Part shown: one piece after another, positions 8,063 through 15,479 of the stretch
Position numbering within the stretch: the stretch's first letter is position 1
Layout of the letters: the number at the start of each line of letters is the position of its first letter
NCBI GenBank assembly: GCA_002782305.1
Contig: PFHN01000062.1
Coordinates: 1-16,522, forward strand
DNA from: Candidatus Moranbacteria bacterium CG_4_8_14_3_um_filter_41_13
Lineage (GTDB): Bacteria; Patescibacteriota; Minisyncoccia; Moranbacterales; UBA1568
Length of the DNA: 16,522 bases
Direction: 5' to 3'
Translations under genes and position numbers: made by a program
The notes under the pieces: model-generated
The model's database searches: none
What the model saw: only the letters and a program-made list of their open reading frames with translations
What the model was told of the DNA's origin: nothing

Positions 8063-10855
8063 CTACAAATATTTTGCTGTGAAAGAACGTTTACATTCTT
8101 TCAATTTTTCTGGGGTACCCGCGAACACGAGTTCTCCTCCTTGTGCTCCGCCATCTGGTCCGAGCTCCAAAACAAAATCAGCACTTCGAATAACATCAAT
8201 ATTATGTTCAACGACAAGCACGCTATTGCCTTTATCAACGAGCGCTTCGAGGACTTCAAGCAAACGCCTTACATCTTCGAAGTGAAGTCCGATGGTTGGT
8301 TCGTCGAGAATATACAGCGTCTTGCCGGTTGATTTGCGTGCGAGTTCTGTCGCAAGCTTGATACGCTGAGCTTCACCTCCAGAAAGATTCGTAGCATTCT
8401 GTCCTAAAACGAGATACCCAAGACCCACTTCTTCGAGTACACAGAGTTTTTCTTCAATCATTTTCTGATCAAGGAAAAAATGTCTCGCTTCACTCACCGT
8501 CATCTGAAGTACTTCGGCGATATTCATACCACGATACTTGATAGCCAGCGTCTTAGCATTGTATCTCGTACCCTGACACGCCTCACACGGCACATAGACA
8601 TCGGGCAGAAGATACATTTCAATTTTCTTGAGCCCCCCACCCTGACACGTTTCACAGCGACCACCTTTCATATTGAAACTGAAGTAACTCGCCGAATACT
8701 TTTCTCTTTCCGCGTCAGCTGTTTCTGCAAAGAGATCACGAATAAGGGAGAAAATACCCGTGTACGTGGCAGCATTTGATCTCGGTGTTCTTCCGATAGG
8801 ATCCTGATTGACAGCAATGACTTTATCAATATTCGCTAAACCCTCTATTTTCTTGTGAGCACCCGGCTCTGTCTTCGCACGAAAGAAATGTTTTGCGAGA
8901 GCCCGTGAGAGAATATCATGTACGAGACTCGATTTGCCTGAACCAGAAACACCCGAAACAGCGACGAGCATACCTAGAGGAATACTCACATCCACATTTT
9001 TCAGATTGTGTTCTGTGGCGCCATAGATAGTAATGGAGTCTTTTCCTAGTTTACGTGCCTTCTTCTTATCAGAAACTCTTTTCTTCCCTGAAAGATATTC
9101 GCCTGTGAGCATATTCGAATGAATGAGTTTATCAGGCGTACCGGAGAAGATAATCTCTCCTCCCTTGCTCCCTGCTCCTGGTCCGAGGTCGATAATATAA
9201 TCAGCTCTCTTCATAATCGCGATGTCATGTTCGACAATCACGAGTGAATTATTGGAGGATTTCAAATCCTCAAGCGCATGAATCAGCCTTTCGGTATCAC
9301 GACTGTGTAGCCCTACAGAAGGTTCGTCAAGTACATAAATAATACCCGAAAGCCCAGACTTCATTTGCACAGACAGTCTGATACGTTGCGACTCCCCACC
9401 CGAAAGCGTATCAGCACCACGCGTGAGTTCGAGATATCCAAGACCAACTTTCTCTACTGCCTTCATTCGCGTTTCCATTTCACGAAAAAGCGGTTCGATA
9501 ATTTCTCTCTTTTCTGTCTCCTGGAGTTTCTCTTTCAAACTATGAAGCGTTTCAAGAAAGATATCAACACTCTGTATTACAAGATCATTGATAGAATATC
9601 CTTCGATACGCACTGCGAGCGACTCTTTCTTCAGGCGTTTACCAAGACACTCGGGACATTTCTGCCTGAGCATATAGGATTCGATATCACTTCGCAGATG
9701 ATCTGATTTGGTCTCGCGATATTTTTTTTCTAGGAGTGCTATGATGCCAGGGAAATCTTCCTTACTGCCAGTCTGTTCTCCGTAGAGTAATATCTGTATA
9801 TGTTTCGATGCAATTTTCTTTACTGGCATATCGAGTGAAAATCGATATTTCCTACTCATCTCACGGAGAAAACGCATCGGCCCTTGCGCCGTTTGATAAT
9901 CTCCGTTCATCTTGCTCCATGGTCTGATTGCTCCCTCTGCAAAAGAAAGATTGGTGTTAGGGATAACGAGTGCTGGATCAAACTCAAGCGTCACCCCGAG
10001 GCCCGCGCATTTGACACACGCCCCTTCTGGATTATTGAAAGAAAAACGGCTTGGTGTAAACTCTGTTAAATGAATGAAGCAGGTATCACAACGATATTCT
10101 TCATTATACGAATGCTCTTCATCATCGAAACAGATCACGAGCGTCCCACTCCCTACCCGAAAAGCTGTTTGCAAAGAATCCAAAATACGCTCTTTATCAG
10201 GACGAGCTTTCTCAAGGATGAGTCTATCAATCACCAAAGATATTTCTGAACTCTCTGTCGCTGAGGCCAGGCTTTGCGCTTCAGCAATGGGCATAATCTG
10301 ACCACGAAATAACACCTTGATATATCCCCAGGTATTGATAATGGCGAGTGCCTCGCGCTCGGTGTGCGAAGTCAACTCTTTGCTCTTCGCGAGAAAAATC
10401 AGTGTCGTATTATTTGGAAAGAGAAGAACCTCATCTAAAATAGCGCTGATACTTGTGCGCACTAACTGCTTATCACAGATAGGACAATGCGGTACGCCTA
10501 CTTTTGCAAACAAAATACGGAGATAGTCGTACACTTCCGTCATTGTCCCAACCGTCGAACGAGGACTCCGCGAAACACTTTTTTGATCGATAGAAATAGC
10601 TGGGGAGAGATTGTGTATCGCATCAACATCTGGTTTATCGAAACCTTCGAGAAAATTACGCGCATAAGAAGAAAGCGACTCGACATAACGACGATTCGCT
10701 TCCGCAAAAAGAGTATCAAAAGCCAGTGATGATTTCCCCGATCCAGAAAGTCCAGTTATCACAACAAGCGAGTTACGTGGAATATCAACATCTATGTTCT
10801 TCAGATTATTCACCCGAGCACCACGAATCTCTATGACTTGTTTTTTCTCTGGCAT
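8063..10855 (-). CDS. uvrA: UvrA paralogue, long form (UvrA-L)
   Basis: 930 aa, close to the usual 940. UvrA dimers scan DNA for lesions and hand damage to UvrB. Both ABC ATPase modules are complete: Walker A GLSGSGKS (35-42) and GVSGSGKS (635-642), signatures LSGGE (484-488 and 824-828), Walker B VLDEP (508-512) and ILDEP (849-853). Zinc module 1 has four cysteines (C256, C259, C280, C283) and zinc module 2 has C734, C737, C757, C760. The about 110-residue block after zinc module 1 is present. The region where the UvrB-binding domain belongs (about 131-250) is there in length, but the conserved RGRKGEY motif is absent and the sequence is diverged. It has its own promoter 52 bp upstream, is preceded by uvrC and followed by a nucleotidyltransferase-like gene. 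Whether it works with UvrB is uncertain. Confidence 0.95.
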   Translation of the reverse strand: MPEKKQVIEIRGARVNNLKNIDVDIPRNSLVVITGLSGSGKSSLAFDTLFAEANRRYVESLSSYARNFLEGFDKPDVDAIHNLSPAISIDQKSVSRSPRSTVGTMTEVYDYLRILFAKVGVPHCPICDKQLVRTSISAILDEVLLFPNNTTLIFLAKSKELTSHTEREALAIINTWGYIKVLFRGQIMPIAEAQSLASATESSEISLVIDRLILEKARPDKERILDSLQTAFRVGSGTLVICFDDEEHSYNEEYRCDTCFIHLTEFTPSRFSFNNPEGACVKCAGLGVTLEFDPALVIPNTNLSFAEGAIRPWSKMNGDYQTAQGPMRFLREMSRKYRFSLDMPVKKIASKHIQILLYGEQTGSKEDFPGIIALLEKKYRETKSDHLRSDIESYMLRQKCPECLGKRLKKESLAVRIEGYSINDLVIQSVDIFLETLHSLKEKLQETEKREIIEPLFREMETRMKAVEKVGLGYLELTRGADTLSGGESQRIRLSVQMKSGLSGIIYVLDEPSVGLHSRDTERLIHALEDLKSSNNSLVIVEHDIAIMKRADYIIDLGPGAGSKGGEIIFSGTPDKLIHSNMLTGEYLSGKKRVSDKKKARKLGKDSITIYGATEHNLKNVDVSIPLGMLVAVSGVSGSGKSSLVHDILSRALAKHFFRAKTEPGAHKKIEGLANIDKVIAVNQDPIGRTPRSNAATYTGIFSLIRDLFAETADAEREKYSASYFSFNMKGGRCETCQGGGLKKIEMYLLPDVYVPCEACQGTRYNAKTLAIKYRGMNIAEVLQMTVSEARHFFLDQKMIEEKLCVLEEVGLGYLVLGQNATNLSGGEAQRIKLATELARKSTGKTLYILDEPTIGLHFEDVRRLLEVLEALVDKGNSVLVVEHNIDVIRSADFVLELGPDGGAQGGELVFAGTPEKLKECKRSFTAKYL

Positions 10856-10876
10856 AACGTGTCTTTTTTGATAAAA

Positions 10877-10916
10877 AGTGTATGAAAAAATATATGATTG
10901 TTTTCAATGATACACT
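10877..10916. repeat. Inverted repeat overlapping the uvrA-L promoter
   Basis: AGTGTAT (10877-10883) and ATACACT (10910-10916) form a perfect 7-bp inverted repeat enclosing a second small one, ATTG (10897-10900) and CAAT (10905-10908). The right arm overlaps the -10 of the uvrA-L promoter. This could be an operator. Alternatively, as RNA on the minus strand the outer stem is followed by five T, so it might act as a weak uvrC terminator. Neither is proven. Confidence 0.35.
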
Positions 10917-10935
10917 CTTTTTCGCGTGCTGTAAA
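10907..10935 (-). promoter_or_regulatory. Sigma70-type promoter of uvrA-L
   Basis: On the minus strand, TTTACA (10930-10935) and TATCAT (10907-10912) are each one base from consensus, with an exact 17-bp spacer. Transcription would start near 10900, giving a leader of about 45 nt before the uvrA ATG at 10855. The -35 lies about 9 bp past the uvrC stop, so uvrA-L can be expressed apart from uvrC. Confidence 0.6.
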
Positions 10936-10943
10936 TACCCGTC

Positions 10944-12215
10944 TTATAATGCCAAAAACTCTTTTCCTCTCCGTTTGCGATGGAAAGTAATGGCGAAACG
11001 ATGAGCTTCATCATTAGCGAGAAGAATCTCTTTTTCGAAGCGTTTCAGAAGTGTTTCTTCTCCGACAAGATGATCTGGTTTATGCTGACTATTCTTCACC
11101 ACACCAATAAGAGGAAGAGAAAGTCCAATCTCTTTCAATACTTCTTCTGCTACTTTGACTTGAGGCCAAGATCCATCGAGAACAATCATCTCTGGCAACT
11201 TCCATTCCTTGTGTTTGAAGCGTCTCAAAAGAATCTCTTTCAGTGCTGTCAAATCATTTCCATTGTGTTTCTCTTTCAATATAAACTTCCGATATTCACT
11301 CGGGTTACTCCGACTTTGTTCGACTACAGTCATCACACCGACGCTCGCGGTACCCCCGAGGTGTGCAATGTCATAGGCTTCGATACGATGTGTGTGCCGT
11401 TCTCTCAAATCATCTTTGATAAGAGCGATGTCTTCGATATGACGCAGTCCGAAGAGCACTTTTTTTATTTCACCAGCATGCTCGAAACGGAGCTCTTTGG
11501 CAGACATTTTCATTTCTTTCTCCAACTGTTTCACAATATCGCTTTTGTGTCCCTCGAAAAACAGACGGATATGATTGATAGTCTTTGCATATTCTTCGGG
11601 AGTGATATTTCCCGTGCAGACTCCAGGACAGAGTCCGATTTGTGCTGAAAAACAAAGCTTGGCTTTCACTTTCTTCGATTCAGATAATTCCTCAAAGGGG
11701 ATACACTTATCCCGAAAAGGAAAGAGTCGTCGAATAATTTTCAGAGCTTCTCGTAAAGATCCTCCTGCAGGAAACGGTCCAAAAAGATATTTCACCTTCG
11801 TAGTAAATTTCTTCTGTTCGATATCTCGTCCTCGTACCAAAAGTACACGCGAATAGAGTTCTTTAGTGATAGCGACGAAGTAGTAGCTTTTATCATCTTT
11901 CGCATCAGTATTGTATGGTGGTTGCTTGGCTTTGATGAGGTTGCTTTCAAGAATGAGCGCTTCGAGAACGGAGTCCGTTTTCTGAAAAGCGATGAACGCA
12001 ATTCTCTTTAGCATACTCTGTATTTTTGGTCCGCGCGTCTCGAGTAGATCCTGCGTAAAATAGCTTTTCACACGATCATGAAGCGATGTCGCTTTCCCTA
12101 TATAAAGAAGCTCACTTTTTTCATCCAAGAAGAAATATACCCCAGGCACTTCTGGTAGGTGGTTTTCCTTCTGAAACGCAGAAAGCGTATATATTTTCTC
12201 CCATAAAAAGGCCAT
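10944..12215 (-). CDS. uvrC: UvrC, shortened excinuclease subunit lacking the C-terminal HhH domain
   Basis: 423 aa, against about 600 for typical UvrC. UvrC makes both incisions around a lesion in the UvrB-DNA complex. Domains: GIY-YIG nuclease (about 21-105: GVY 25-27, YIGKA 38-42, R48, E90, N102); four cysteines C171, C188, C196, C200, matching the positions reported to hold a 4Fe-4S cluster in E. coli UvrC; UVR motif (about 226-261); and an RNase H-like nuclease with D282 (AYDIAH), D347 (VLDGSW) and H405 (DEAHRFAITFHRKRR). The protein ends eight residues after that last motif, and the sequence downstream encodes no helix-hairpin-helix, so this is a true short form rather than a frameshift. 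The usual DGG-x-GQ is DGSWPQ here. ATG 12215 is preferred: it has AGGAG upstream, while the GTG at 12332 would add 39 residues foreign to the family. Confidence 0.92.
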   Translation of the reverse strand: MAFLWEKIYTLSAFQKENHLPEVPGVYFFLDEKSELLYIGKATSLHDRVKSYFTQDLLETRGPKIQSMLKRIAFIAFQKTDSVLEALILESNLIKAKQPPYNTDAKDDKSYYFVAITKELYSRVLLVRGRDIEQKKFTTKVKYLFGPFPAGGSLREALKIIRRLFPFRDKCIPFEELSESKKVKAKLCFSAQIGLCPGVCTGNITPEEYAKTINHIRLFFEGHKSDIVKQLEKEMKMSAKELRFEHAGEIKKVLFGLRHIEDIALIKDDLRERHTHRIEAYDIAHLGGTASVGVMTVVEQSRSNPSEYRKFILKEKHNGNDLTALKEILLRRFKHKEWKLPEMIVLDGSWPQVKVAEEVLKEIGLSLPLIGVVKNSQHKPDHLVGEETLLKRFEKEILLANDEAHRFAITFHRKRRGKEFLAL

Positions 12216-12264
12216 AATTTTTTCTTCTCTCCTATTCAAACAGGTAATAAGTGAAAAAGCAAGC

Positions 12265-12293
12265 TTGACTTTTTCTAAAAAATGATGTATAAT
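12265..12293 (+). promoter_or_regulatory. Consensus sigma70 promoter of the 92-aa gene
   Basis: TTGACT (12265-12270), a 17-bp spacer, and a perfect TATAAT (12288-12293). It is the best match in the window and the only clear plus-strand promoter. Transcription should begin around 12300, leaving a 5' leader of about 50 nt before the ATG at 12350. Confidence 0.85.
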
Positions 12294-12314
12294 AAGCAAA
12301 ACAAAGTTTCTTAA
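12286..12314 (-). promoter_or_regulatory. Possible divergent promoter for uvrC
   Basis: On the minus strand, TTAAGA (12309-12314), a 17-bp spacer and TATACA (12286-12291) form a weak promoter (4 of 6 matches in each box). Its -10 overlaps the -10 of the opposing plus-strand promoter by four bases, so the two could compete for polymerase. It would give a uvrC leader of about 64 nt. Confidence 0.3.
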
Positions 12315-12337
12315 AAAATGAATACCAACCACCGACG

Positions 12338-12344
12338 AAAGGAG
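12338..12344 (+). promoter_or_regulatory. Strong Shine-Dalgarno of the 92-aa gene
   Basis: AAAGGAG lies 5 nt before the ATG at 12350. Most genes in this window lack a recognisable ribosome site, so this one is unusual and fixes the start of the small gene. Confidence 0.85.
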
Positions 12345-12349
12345 AATAA

Positions 12350-12628
12350 ATGACTGACTATCTAATCAAAGAAATAGGGCAAGAGGTTTTTTGTCTCCTT
12401 ATGGAGCCCGGAGTTTTTTCTCTTGAAGATTTCAAGAAGGCTTTTGCTGATGTCGCACACAAGCACGACATCTGGCACCACAAGGAAAAGGAGCAGTACA
12501 ATTATTTTTTTCGACAAGCAATGAAGGAGGTGAAACGCCTCATCAAGAACAAAGGAAATGCGAAAAAAATTCGCGCTCCGGTACTTAATCCGAGTCGGTT
12601 GCAATACAACCGAAATCTGGATTTCTGA
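12350..12628 (+). CDS. Small protein of unknown function (92 aa)
   Basis: I do not recognise this family. The protein is predicted mostly helical: a region rich in acidic and aromatic residues (about 1-35, with FSLEDFKKAFADVAHKHDIW), a helix with YNYFFRQAMKEVKRLIKNKG (about 46-65), then a basic, proline-containing tail. There is no signal peptide or membrane helix. Net charge is basic towards the C-terminus, so nucleic-acid or ribosome binding is possible but unproven. Reality as a gene is supported by a consensus promoter, a strong Shine-Dalgarno and a terminator downstream. It is the only plus-strand gene here, is divergent from uvrC and convergent with uvrA-S. An overlapping 94-codon minus-strand frame has no such signals. 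Confidence 0.8.
   Translation: MTDYLIKEIGQEVFCLLMEPGVFSLEDFKKAFADVAHKHDIWHHKEKEQYNYFFRQAMKEVKRLIKNKGNAKKIRAPVLNPSRLQYNRNLDF
12595..12613 (+). other. Hairpin at the 3' end of the 92-aa coding region
   Basis: TCGGTTG (12595-12601) and CAACCGA (12607-12613) form a perfect 7-bp stem with a 5-nt loop inside the last codons. It is the first of a run of inverted repeats that continues to the terminator. Confidence 0.45.
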
Positions 12629-12647
12629 ATTGCGCGCTATGCACAAT

Positions 12648-12703
12648 AGTCCAGCCCGACTCTTGGGGTTCCCTCCTCCCTGTGTAAAAGAGTAAGCTGG
12701 ATT
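12648..12703 (+). ncRNA. Candidate structured RNA in the 3' region, with C-rich loop
   Basis: In the 80 nt between the stop codon and the terminator, AGTCCAGC (12648-12655) pairs with GCTGGATT (12696-12703; one G-U pair). Inside it ACTCTT (12659-12664) pairs with AAGAGT (12688-12693). The 23-nt loop carries TTCCCTCCTCCC (12669-12680), complementary to purine-rich ribosome-binding sites. This resembles the C-rich loops of trans-acting small RNAs in other bacteria. It could be a 3'-UTR-derived regulator or simply part of the mRNA's tail. The structure was found by eye, and no RNA family is claimed. Confidence 0.4.
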
Positions 12704-12708
12704 CTTTA

Positions 12709-12762
12709 AGGGGATGTTACGAAAGATATGGTGTCATATCACGTAGCGTCCCCTCTTTTTTT
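12709..12762 (+). terminator. Intrinsic terminator of the plus-strand unit
   Basis: A 13-bp stem (AGGGGATGTTACG at 12709-12721 with CGTAGCGTCCCCT at 12742-12754, two G-U pairs) is topped, after a small internal loop, by a 6-bp stem GATATG/CATATC (12725-12730 with 12735-12740) and a GTGT loop. It is followed by C and seven T (12756-12762). On the minus strand no T-run follows, so it serves the plus-strand transcript. Confidence 0.9.
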
Positions 12763-12789
12763 ATCTCACTCATACTCAGAGTGATTTCT

Positions 12790-15375
12790 TTATTTCTTCA
12801 AGACTTTTTTCAAATACTGTCCCGTGTAGGATCTCGGCATCTGGGCCACTTCTTCTGGTGTTCCTACTGCCACTATTTTTCCTCCGCCTGCTCCCCCTTC
12901 TGGTCCGATGTCAATGATATAGTCAGCGGATTTGATAATGTCCATATTGTGTTCAATGAGAATGACGGTATTTCCTTTCACTACGAGACTCTCCAATATT
13001 TCAATGAGCTTTCTTACGTCTTCATAATGCAGTCCGATTGTCGGCTCATCGAGCAGATAAATCGTTCGTTCATACATCTTCCGATAGAGTTCTGAAGAAA
13101 TTTTCACCCGTTGGGCTTCACCACCTGAGAGCGTCGTAGCCGATTGACCGAGTTTGAGATACCCCAGACCGACTTCATTCAAAGTTTTCAGACGATCAGC
13201 GATAGCAGGAATATCTGCAAAGAATGAGAATGCTTCTTCGATGGTCATATCAAGTACTTGATAAACGTTTTTGTGTTTGTACAAAATCTCCAGTGTTTCT
13301 TTGGTAAAACGTTTCCCATTACAGACATCACACGGCACATAGACCGTTGGAAGAAAATGCATTTCGACAGCGATGAAACCATTCCCCTCACACGTTTCAC
13401 AACGTCCTCCTGGGCGGTTGAAAGAAAAACGTCCCGCTCTCCAACCACGAACTCTAGCATCTTCGCTTGAAGCAAAAAGATCACGAATATGCGTCCACGC
13501 TCCCGTATAAGTTGCCGGATTGGAGCGTGGCGTACGACCGATCGGACTCTGATCGATGAGTACTACCCGAGAAAGATATTCTGACCCAGAAAAAGACGTA
13601 CAATGAAATACTTCGTTTGATTTGTACCGACGATCAAACCTTGCTTGCAAATTCTTATGAACTATTTCATACAAAAGCGTCGACTTGCCCGATCCAGAAA
13701 CCCCTGTAATCACATTCATCCGTCCCAGAGGAATATCAACGTTCATATTTTTTATATTGAACAATTCTCCTCCGCGAACTTTGATCATTCCTTTTTCTTT
13801 CGTGCGTCTTTTTTCTGGTACACGTATCTTCTCTTCACCACGAAGATAACTGAGCGTCAGTGACTCTGAAACATTTTTTGGTGCTGAAAGAAGATCATTG
13901 AGATACCCGGATACCACAATATGACCACCGTGTACCCCTGCTCCCGGACCGATATCCACAAGATAATCAGAGGCGTAAATAGTATCCTCATCGTGTTCAA
14001 CAATAATAATCGTGTTGCCCAGGTCACGGAGAGCCTTCAGTGTTTCTATGAGTCTATCGTTATCACGCTGATGGAGTCCGATGGTCGGTTCATCAAGCAC
14101 GTACAGGGCTCCTACGAGCTGTGATCCTAGCTGTGATGCCAGACGGATACGCTGAGCTTCACCACCTGAAAGCGTATTGGCGCGACGAGAAAGTGACAAA
14201 TAATTCAGACCAACATTGAGAAGAAACTGCAACCGTCCGCCTATCTCTTTCAAAACAACGGCAGCAATTTGTATCTCACGTTCACTGAGTTTCAGTGTAT
14301 CAAAAAAATGTTTCGCATCGGTAATCATCATCGCTGTCACCTCCACGATATTCTTCCCTCCGATACGAATGAAAAGCGCTTCTTCACGCAGACGTGATCC
14401 GTGACAGACTTCACACGGTTCATCGCCGAAGAAGTGTTTCGTCCCAAGTCCATTGCAAGCCTCGCACGCACCATAAGGAGAATTGAAAGAGAACAAGCGT
14501 GGTTCTACTTCTGGGTATGAAAAACCATCGTACGGACAAGAGAACTTTGATGACAATACAAAACTTTCTTCCCCGATACGAATACTCACCAATCCTTCAC
14601 TTTCTTCGAGTGCCCTTTCTACAGCTTCCGAAAGACGTTCACGCGAAGTATCGGGAAATTTCTCAAATTCAAAAAGAGGTAACTCATCAACAATCAAATC
14701 AATGTTATGTTTCTTCGTTTTGGAAAGGAGAACTCTCTCACGCAAACTTTTCCGTTCTCCGTCAAGAAAGATTTCGACAAACCCTTTTCCGAGGGCATTG
14801 TAGAGAAGCTGATAGTATTCCCCTTTTCTTCCGCGGACGATTGGTGCCGTGATACTGAGAAGCATCTTCTTTTTCTTCGGTGATTTCAGTGCTTCTTTCA
14901 CTTTGTCTGAAACAATAAGAAGCATTTCCTCACTGGAAAGTTTTTGTATTTCCCTTTCACAAATGAGGCAATGCGGACGACCGAGACGAGCATACAGCAC
15001 CCGAAGGTAATCATAGATTTCAGTAATGGTAGCCACTGTTGAGCGTGGATTGCGACTGGCTGATTTCTGATCAATAGAGATGGCAGGCGAGAGTCCGACG
15101 ATTTCATCCACATCAGGTTTCTGCATCGTGTTCAAAAATTGTCTTGCGTAGGCAGAAAGTGATTCCACATAGCGACGTTGTCCCTCAGCGAAAATAGTAT
15201 CGAAAGCGAGTGACGATTTCCCGGATCCAGAAAGTCCTGTAAATACCACCATTTTGTTGCGTGGCATTTCTACGGTAATGTTCTTCAAATTGTGCGTACG
15301 AGCACCCCGAACAATGATCCACTCTGATGGACCAGATACAGGCAATGCCTTTGTCTGCTTGATTTTTTTCTCCAT
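12790..15375 (-). CDS. uvrA: UvrA paralogue, short form (UvrA-S)
   Basis: 861 aa. Both ATPase modules are intact: Walker A GLSGSGKS (47-54) and GVSGSGKS (558-565), LSGGE (402-406 and 749-753), Walker B VLDEP (426-430) and LLDEP (774-778). The UvrB-binding domain is canonical (about 145-265), with IVRGRKGEYYQLL at 179-191 and KKHNIDLIVD at 221-230. Zinc module 2 is complete (C659, C662, C682, C685). Two departures: zinc module 1 has Asp where the second cysteine belongs (C280, D283, C304, C307), and about 100 residues normally following it are gone, so GLGTKHFF (309-316) runs straight into EPCEVCHGSRL (319-329). The flanking alignment is clean and the frame intact, so this is a domain loss rather than a broken gene. 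By its UvrB-binding domain it is the better candidate for the main repair UvrA. It has its own strong promoter and almost no leader. Confidence 0.96.
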   Translation of the reverse strand: MEKKIKQTKALPVSGPSEWIIVRGARTHNLKNITVEMPRNKMVVFTGLSGSGKSSLAFDTIFAEGQRRYVESLSAYARQFLNTMQKPDVDEIVGLSPAISIDQKSASRNPRSTVATITEIYDYLRVLYARLGRPHCLICEREIQKLSSEEMLLIVSDKVKEALKSPKKKKMLLSITAPIVRGRKGEYYQLLYNALGKGFVEIFLDGERKSLRERVLLSKTKKHNIDLIVDELPLFEFEKFPDTSRERLSEAVERALEESEGLVSIRIGEESFVLSSKFSCPYDGFSYPEVEPRLFSFNSPYGACEACNGLGTKHFFGDEPCEVCHGSRLREEALFIRIGGKNIVEVTAMMITDAKHFFDTLKLSEREIQIAAVVLKEIGGRLQFLLNVGLNYLSLSRRANTLSGGEAQRIRLASQLGSQLVGALYVLDEPTIGLHQRDNDRLIETLKALRDLGNTIIIVEHDEDTIYASDYLVDIGPGAGVHGGHIVVSGYLNDLLSAPKNVSESLTLSYLRGEEKIRVPEKRRTKEKGMIKVRGGELFNIKNMNVDIPLGRMNVITGVSGSGKSTLLYEIVHKNLQARFDRRYKSNEVFHCTSFSGSEYLSRVVLIDQSPIGRTPRSNPATYTGAWTHIRDLFASSEDARVRGWRAGRFSFNRPGGRCETCEGNGFIAVEMHFLPTVYVPCDVCNGKRFTKETLEILYKHKNVYQVLDMTIEEAFSFFADIPAIADRLKTLNEVGLGYLKLGQSATTLSGGEAQRVKISSELYRKMYERTIYLLDEPTIGLHYEDVRKLIEILESLVVKGNTVILIEHNMDIIKSADYIIDIGPEGGAGGGKIVAVGTPEEVAQMPRSYTGQYLKKVLKK

Positions 15376-15399
15376 AAAAAGTATCAGTAAAGGGAATGT

Positions 15400-15428
15400 A
15401 GTATAGCAGGGAATGCAAAGGATATCAA
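15400..15428 (-). promoter_or_regulatory. Sigma70 promoter of uvrA-S
   Basis: On the minus strand, TTGATA (15423-15428), a 17-bp spacer and TATACT (15400-15405) with an upstream TGC (extended -10). Transcription would start near 15393, leaving about 18 nt before the ATG at 15375 and no Shine-Dalgarno, so initiation is from a very short leader. Confidence 0.75.
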
Positions 15429-15479
15429 CATGTCTAAGTTTTTATAGTGTGCAATGTACCTGACGAATTTTATTTTCTT

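Noticed and set aside
12216..12332. Longer UvrC start (GTG, 39 extra residues)
   Set aside because: The extra residues are hydrophobic and foreign to UvrC, and the frame would run through both promoter candidates; ATG 12215 fits the family.
12362..12646. 94-codon frame on the minus strand opposite the small gene
   Set aside because: It has no promoter or ribosome site, and the plus strand has all three expression signals; treated as an antisense shadow.
12629..12647. ATTGCGC/GCACAAT as part of the candidate RNA
   Set aside because: On the plus strand it has an internal C-A mismatch and only short flanking pairs, too weak to add to the structure call.
12766..12784. TCACTC/GAGTGA hairpin as a terminator for uvrA-S
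   Set aside because: Read in the uvrA-S direction it is followed by A-rich rather than T-rich sequence; at most it is a weak back-up for the plus-strand transcript.
8063..15375. UvrA-L and UvrA-S as a recent tandem duplication or assembly artefact
   Set aside because: They are diverged throughout, differ in domain content and have different promoters, so they are old, distinct paralogues.
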